Below, piece after piece: positions 59,001 through 64,000 of a stretch of DNA of 64,000 bases. The notes under the pieces are model-generated. The model did not search any database. It saw only the letters and a program-made list of their open reading frames with translations, and was not told the origin of the DNA. Made by a program: the position numbers and the translations under genes. The stretch covers positions 15,467,501 through 15,531,500 of the forward strand of contig NC_134108.1 of assembly GCF_040939455.1 (NCBI RefSeq), written 5' to 3'. Source of the DNA: Microcebus murinus. Taxonomy: Eukaryota; Chordata; Mammalia; Primates; Cheirogaleidae. Each line of letters begins with the position of its first letter. The stretch's first letter is position 1.

Positions 59001-59931
59001 GTGGGCTGAGCTGTGGCTGGAGTCCCAGGGTCACAGCTGAGCTGGACCAGGGATAGTTGGGGACAGTCACATTCAGGGTTGTGGGTGACATTCCCAGGGT
59101 AAGGAGAGGCTGAGAGAAGAATGTTTGCCTGCAGCCCCTCCCAAGGCCAGGGCGCCATGGAGCCAGCCCCTCCCTGTGGACAGACCCGGGATCGGGAGAG
59201 CCCATGAGAGGGAGGAGGCACTGAGTGGGGCGCGGACCATACCTCAGCAGCCTCAGTCCTGAGCCACATGGTCTGCTGCGGGGCCTGGCTGATCTGCTCT
59301 TGGATAGGGCGGTGGAGGTGGGTACGGTCTGCAGGTGTCAGGTGTGGGGGTAGTGGGAAAAAATGTGTCCCTTAATGACAGGTCCCCTCTGACCAGGTGT
59401 CCCGACCCTCGGGACCTTCTGTTACTTGTGGGGTCAAGGGGGACCGTGCCTGAAAGAGATGGGCGAGAGAAAGGAACGAGACCAAGCAAAGGGTTGTCAA
59501 GGTCTACTTTACTTGGATTCTTTGTAGGTTTTATAAGCATACAGAAACAAGGAAGTAGAAACAGAAAAATAGAGTGGGGTGACGATGAGACTTGGGTCTG
59601 GGTTAATCAGCCCCAATCAGCGTCTTATCGGTATCCTGTTTGTGACTGATTACTCAACCCCAACCTGGCCAGTGGTCTGGAATAATTGCAGTCAGCAATC
59701 CCTGGAGCATCCCGTAATCAGCACATCATGGCATGCATTCTTCTTGGAGCTATAGCTGGAATTTTCCAGGGTGAAGCCCGTGCGTAGGACGAGTCATAGG
59801 GGTGTTGAGGGTCTTTGAGGGTCCTTGCCTCTAACAACAGGGAGAGTTACTTGGGATGGACAGTCCAGGAGAACTGGCTCAGCATCTCCTCAGCCTCCTA
59901 AACCATCACTTGTGTCTTTTCTGAAGGTTGA
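53028..59931 (+). CDS. ULBP/RAET1-like NKG2D ligand, copy 3 (apparently intact, 5 exons)
   Basis: Same architecture as copy 2: exons 53028-53115, 56747-57007, 57220-57501, 58188-58298 and 59927-59931, all with GT-AG introns. The product is about 248 aa: leader ending SAWAGQP, alpha1 with NGT and NYT glycosylation sites, alpha2, and a hydrophobic tail NMLLTWFILLLIL suitable for GPI addition or membrane anchoring. The exon 5 coding part is only the end of a serine codon and TGA, so the protein ends one residue after exon 4, unlike copy 2, which adds six residues. Reading through exon 4 instead ends SKCLE at 58315. Exon 2 differs from copy 2 at two bases, exon 3 at about ten. Intron 1 carries an Alu and intron 4 a solo LTR, neither touching splice sites. 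Confidence 0.88.
53757..54093 (-). mobile_element. Alu, minus strand, in ULBP copy 3 intron 1
   Basis: Flanked by CAGATCACAAAATTTT on both sides. The copy 2 equivalent near 17850 is an empty site (CAGGTCACACAATTTT). Confidence 0.93.
59398..59836 (-). mobile_element. Solo LTR in ULBP copy 3 intron 4
   Basis: 439 bp with TG...CA ends (TGTCCCGACC to CTCTAACA), flanked by a near-perfect repeat (ACCAGG and ACAGG). Copies 1 and 2 have the uninterrupted CTCTGACAGGGAG. The reverse strand looks like the functional orientation, with a TATAAAA box near 59530 (complement), so it is antisense to the gene. Confidence 0.82.
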
Positions 59932-60370
59932 AGCTGCTCCGCCAAGCCCCTGTGAGCCTGGCCTGGTTCCCACCCTCCCCTCTGGCCACCTCCTGTTAGC
60001 ACCTTCCGCTGCTGTCCAGACCTCCAGGAGTTCCAGCCTCCACACGTCCAAAGTGTATGATGGAACTGCGCATTGCACATCTCAGGGGCTATAACCCTTC
60101 ATCAGGATCCTATTACACTTTCCATAAATACCAGCAAGTTTCTCTTGGTGCTAAACAACGGACTTTTTGCACTTAAAGTTCTGACTGGCTGAAAATGAAA
60201 TGTCAACAAGAGAGCAGAGCACTTTTCTCCTCCTGCTTTGCCTGTGGACAGCACACATAGGGTGTCCCCCTGGCTATGGATGATCCGACTCACAAACTTT
60301 GGTGTTTACCAACGGGTTCCCAAAGCCCCCTTATGGGGAACTTATAATTTAATAATGAAGGTGCTAATAT

Positions 60371-61148
60371 GTGTTCCTATCCATTAAAACCTGTGGGTCT
60401 CCCATTCCAGGGGTTGAGGCTATTCGGGGACGCCTGATCACCCCTCACCCCCTTCCCTACCGGCATACTAGTCTTGGCTGGGATGTCCCCCAGACTCTTG
60501 CTGCCTCCATAGTTAGGTTATTGTTCCTATGTATTTCCAGTCAAGTTGGGGCAACATTGGTAGCCAGTCTTCTACAATTCCCCACGGGACGCCCTCTGGC
60601 AGACCTGTGACCCATCACAGATCCTTTCTGCTCAGAGTCCTCTGCAGTCCTTGGCCTCTTCCACCTCTCAGCCGAGGGACCCGGGAGCAACCTCCTCCGC
60701 CTTCTCTGACCTGCCTGACTCCCTGACCTCTCCCCCTGCTCCGCCTCCTCCATGGCCGGCTCCTTCTCCTCCTCCTCCTGCCCCACCTTCCTCTGGATGG
60801 CTCCCGCCAACGTCCCCTGTCAGCCACCACACCTGATCCCACATGGGACCCTCAGACCAACTCTTCCTCTGTTCTCTGAGGGAGGTAGCAGGCAACAAGG
60901 GGGTCCTGCGCGTTCATGTTCCCTTCTCCCTGTCTGATCTCTCAGATTGAGAATCATTTAGGCTCCTTTTCTAACCACCCACAGCCCACACCAAGGAGTC
61001 CCGCTATCTTACACAGGCATATGATTGGACCTGGCAAGACATTTTTGTTATTCTGTCTCCTACCCCTACCACGGATGTAAAGGAGCGTGTCTGGCTGCGG
61101 CTCAGGGCCTCGCTGACCAGGTTCACCTACAGACTGCACCGTGCCGAG
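60371..61148 (+). repeat. Detached ERV3-type leader/gag fragment downstream of copy 3
   Basis: Collinear with ERV3 25297-26067 at high identity. It joins the ULBP flank directly at 60369/60370 with no LTR, so about 1.5 kb (flank, 5' LTR, Alu) present at copy 2 is absent here. Confidence 0.85.
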
Positions 61149-61149
61149 G

Positions 61150-61897
61150 GGTCAGGCCCTGACCCCAGAAGCTGGAGCCAACATAGCACTCATTGCAGAA
61201 CAAAGGCAGCTATGTCACCTATGAATCAGCGGAAGGCGAGCCCAGTGAGTGCCATCCTCCAGATGGAGAAGGATGCAGCCAAGGGCAGAGAGAAGGAGGA
61301 ATATTTCATCTGATGATTCCTGGGCCCAAAGGAGCTTCTTCCTGGCCCCAAGGTTAACACATTGACTTTAATTTATTAGGTGAAAGTTTTCTCTAAGCCA
61401 GTGAGATGCGGTGATTGATGTAGGCAAAGCCACGCTCCGTCCAGGACATAGTCCCAAATGCCAACATCACTGACTCCAGGGACCAGGGACATGGAAAAAA
61501 GCTGCTTATGATGTCTATAAACAGGCCTTCATAATAGAGCTGGTGTTTGTAAATGGCCAACAAGGCAGGGCTCTACCAGGGGACATTTGAGTATGTGCCC
61601 AATCATCTTAACTTTTTCCACAAAGGGATGGAAAAGAGAGTTAGGGTCACTAGCTGCTCCACTCTGTCCTCTACCTGGTCACCTAGTGATAGCCTAAGTG
61701 GGGACACTGTCCAGAGTTCATCCCAGATGCTGGATGCCGTAGTAAAAGGCCAGGCCAGGAGGGGTAGACTACGGAGATCTTACTTCCTCCTAAGTGTGCT
61801 ACGTCCCTCAATCTGAGCCCTTCCTTTCCATAGTTCCCAACAACCTTATACTTATGTGACTTTTATCCACATTAAAATGTTTCACTGATGCAAAAAA
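61150..61897 (+). pseudogene. Possible processed sequence ending in poly(A)
   Basis: Ends ATTAAA plus an A9 run (61887-61897) after about 740 bp of sequence not found elsewhere in the window. An 87-codon frame (61553-61816) exists but no family was recognised and no target duplication was found. Confidence 0.35.
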
Positions 61898-61906
61898 AAA
61901 TACATG

Positions 61907-62316
61907 CGAGGTAGACATTGATTTGGTCCCAAAAGGTGAACCATCTCAAAAGCGGGGGGCGGGTTACAGATTATAGATTCCTGGACTTTCAATTGGTTAA
62001 AGACATGAAGCTTTGTCTAAAGACTTGGAATGTTTTAACATAAGGAGTTGTTTATCAGAAATAAGCCACCAGAAGGGCGCCTAGGGTCAGTCATAGCAGG
62101 CCTGCATTATAGGAAGTTTTCACCTTCTATCCCTCAGGCGGACCAAGGCTGACTCTCAGCCTAATGGCTGGGATTTCCCTGGCACCGTCTTGGGTCTCAA
62201 ACAACTGGGCGGGTAGGACAGCTGGGCGGGCACCAGACCCAATAAAAGAGTCCTCTGAATGCTTTGGTGACTCAGACTGCCACTTCCTCCATCACCCTCT
62301 GGGCTCCAGGTTTCCA
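61907..62316 (+). pseudogene. ULBP copy 4: promoter-only remnant
   Basis: Aligns with the antisense LTR and proximal promoter of copies 2 and 3. It keeps the AATAAAAG box (62241-62248) and the AP-1 site TGACTCA (62268-62274). Homology ends at CAGGTTTCCAG (62306-62316), where the other copies read CC-ATGGCAC, so the break is at the start codon. Exons, if any, lie beyond the window. Confidence 0.7.
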
Positions 62317-63010
62317 GTTTACATATTTGTTGTGTAAATTGCCGACTTGGCAGATTTGTCTTGCATACCCTTAGGCCTGTAGTTAATGGTTACAAAGACT
62401 GCCCCAAGAAGGGAGTGGGGCATGAAGAGTCACGTCTGACTTCCCTCCTCCTGGCAGGCAATTTACTTTTAGGATATTCCTTTGGCCACCAAGGGGTCCA
62501 TTCAGCCAATGGGAGAGTGAGTGAGCCTTAAGATTTTATTTTAATTCACATGTATATAATAAAAAGGGTGGAATGTTACGTTTGTTCCAGGTGGAAACCT
62601 GAAAAGTAGGTATAGGACAGAATGTGGTTAATGAAAAACTTAGGCTTGTAAAACAATAGCCACAGGAGTGTGGAGAATCCTCAGACCTTGTAAATTTAAC
62701 AGAAGGCTGCTCCTTCTTATCCCCCCTGATAAGGATGGAACTACCCCCTTCCCTTATCCCTACGGGATGAGAAAGATGCAGGGGTCCAAGAAACTGGTTG
62801 TTTAAAGAAAAAAATTTTTTTTAATTGCAGTGGCTGTTTTGGCCCAGGTACTCACTCCTCCCACCCAGGACAAACCTTCTATAAAATCCAAGGCTTCCAC
62901 CTCCCTCAGGGTGGAGGCTCTTTGGCCTCCAGCCATTTCCAATAAACAGCTGAAAATAAACAGCAATATTTCACCGTAGGTTGTTTCCTTTTCCCTTTAG
63001 TTCGGGCATT
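62317..63010 (+). mobile_element. ERV 3' end with LTR
   Basis: Internal sequence ends in AAAAAGGGTGGAA (62561-62573), polypurine-like, followed by TGTTACGTTTG. The LTR-like part has CTATAAAATCC (near 62880) and AATAAA (near 62941). The right end at about 63008 (GGGCA) is tentative. Confidence 0.5.
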
Positions 63011-63481
63011 GTCATTTCAATATTTTAGCATTAGTTCTAGCGGGCTTTTGGGAGGGGGTTTTATCTTTATTTCTTTTTTCTCTACTTTATTTCTTTTCTT
63101 ACTTGTGTTATTTCCCATTCTGGCTTCCTGGCTGTGTGTGCGCTAGTTTAGAGGTTCAACCCCCCTTTCTGGAGGTTTCTTACACTCTTGACTTTCCCTT
63201 GGTCCATCTCCAGCCGCTTCCCTCCCGGGAATTCAGGCAGCTCTTAACATTGGCCTGTAGGTACAAACCCCCGACTAACACCTAGTTTGAGACTAGATCC
63301 CGCCTTCAGTCGTATGAGGCAGCCAGGACTTCACAATCGCTTCGTGCCCAAGGCACGTCTCAGTCACACACACACATACACACACACACACACTCCCTCT
63401 GGAATGTCCCCACCACCAAAGAAATACTAAGATCCGGAGACTATTCCTTACCTTGGTCTGTGCACAGAGTTGGTTACCTGG
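63011..63481. other. Unassigned flank with (CA)n tract
   Basis: Pyrimidine-rich sequence, then a short CA microsatellite at 63367-63393. No gene seen. Confidence 0.45.
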
Positions 63482-63906
63482 TGTTAGGGAACGACCTTCC
63501 ACAGCCCCACCAGACAGAAAAGCAGAGACATGGAGGATGCAATCACATAAGAGGAGGTTTATTTTCTGGCTAGCCAGGGTCCGAGCCTCAGTGCACCTGC
63601 CCAGTGGCCACTCTCGCAGGCAAGGGCCCCTACTGGAACAACGGCATGCCTTTTATCCCCACGGTGCACAAGCTGCACAAGCTGATCACGCTTGGATCAC
63701 ACTTTGACCCTTAAAATGATTGGTTGCCCACTATTGCCTTTTGAAATAATTGGCGGGTTGGTTGCCCCCTATTGCCTGATGGGCCAGTCCCCCGGCTTCA
63801 ATGGCCTCATCCCATAATTCCCCATATAACAGTGTAGCAAGCAAGCAATGACCAGAAGCAAAAGTTTGCGGTTAGCTCATTGCCCCACCCAAGTAAATTC
63901 CCGACA
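63482..63906 (-). mobile_element. LTR, minus strand
   Basis: TG...CA boundaries (TGTTAGGG to CCCGACA). On the minus strand it reads TGTCGGG to CCCTAACA with an AATAAAC polyadenylation-like signal (complement of 63557-63563). No short direct repeat flanks it, so it may be one LTR of a larger element that continues past the window. Confidence 0.6.
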
Positions 63907-64000
63907 ATTAGAAAAGTTCCTCTGCCCTACACTGGTCGCTGCGGTTCCTGCTTAGGTCTTTCCTCCGCGAGAGCCGAGAGCCCGGGGACAGTCCTGGCTT

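Overview
This is nuclear DNA from a primate, most likely a strepsirrhine (lemur or loris type). The evidence is about a dozen Alu elements whose middle segment carries the 'ATAGAAAGAAATTAATTGGCCAACTAAT' type linker (positions such as 13980-14010 and 14330-14356) that I associate with strepsirrhine rather than monkey or ape Alus. There is also a primate-type full-length LINE-1. The species is inferred, not proven.

The host genes are a tandem array of ULBP/RAET1 genes (MHC class I-like NKG2D ligands), all on the + strand. Copy 1 (exons 2-5, about 297-2790) is decayed. Copy 2 (17151-23362) and copy 3 (53028-59931) each have an intact five-exon structure with matching splice phases. They are predicted to make surface proteins with a leader, alpha1, alpha2 and a short hydrophobic tail. 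A fourth copy keeps only its promoter (about 61907-62316) and is broken just before where its ATG should be. Each duplicon carries the gene plus several kilobases of flank. The two complete units are separated and inflated by retroelements.

The retroelements, left to right, are as follows. ERV1 (4641-12693) is a complete but multiply broken betaretrovirus-like provirus with a gamma/type-D-like env and a 6-bp CATTCA target duplication. Next come a cluster of Alus and an ERV 3' remnant (13470-16690). ERV3 (24355-29965) is an internally deleted class I provirus. ERV4 (about 30790-34270, minus strand) is a class I pol-env fragment. A nested stack follows (34505-42818): a polyadenylated retrocopy into which an Alu and a full-length antisense L1 (35986-42575) later jumped. 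ERV2 (43210-50013) is a young IAP-like betaretrovirus-like provirus with a tRNA-Phe primer site, open gag and pro, one stop in pol and a gutted env. Solo LTRs lie at 3196-3934, 51638-52338 and 59398-59836. More LTR sequence closes the window.

The observations most worth follow-up are these. (i) Copies 2 and 3 have an identical intron 3 stretch of about 347 bp beside an exon 3 with about ten differences, six of them changing residues, which suggests selection on the NKG2D-binding domain or a conversion boundary. (ii) The TATA-like box is lost only in copy 2, while the AP-1 motif is kept in all copies. (iii) The proviral insertions and empty sites let the duplication history be ordered. All comparisons were made by eye; no database search was run.
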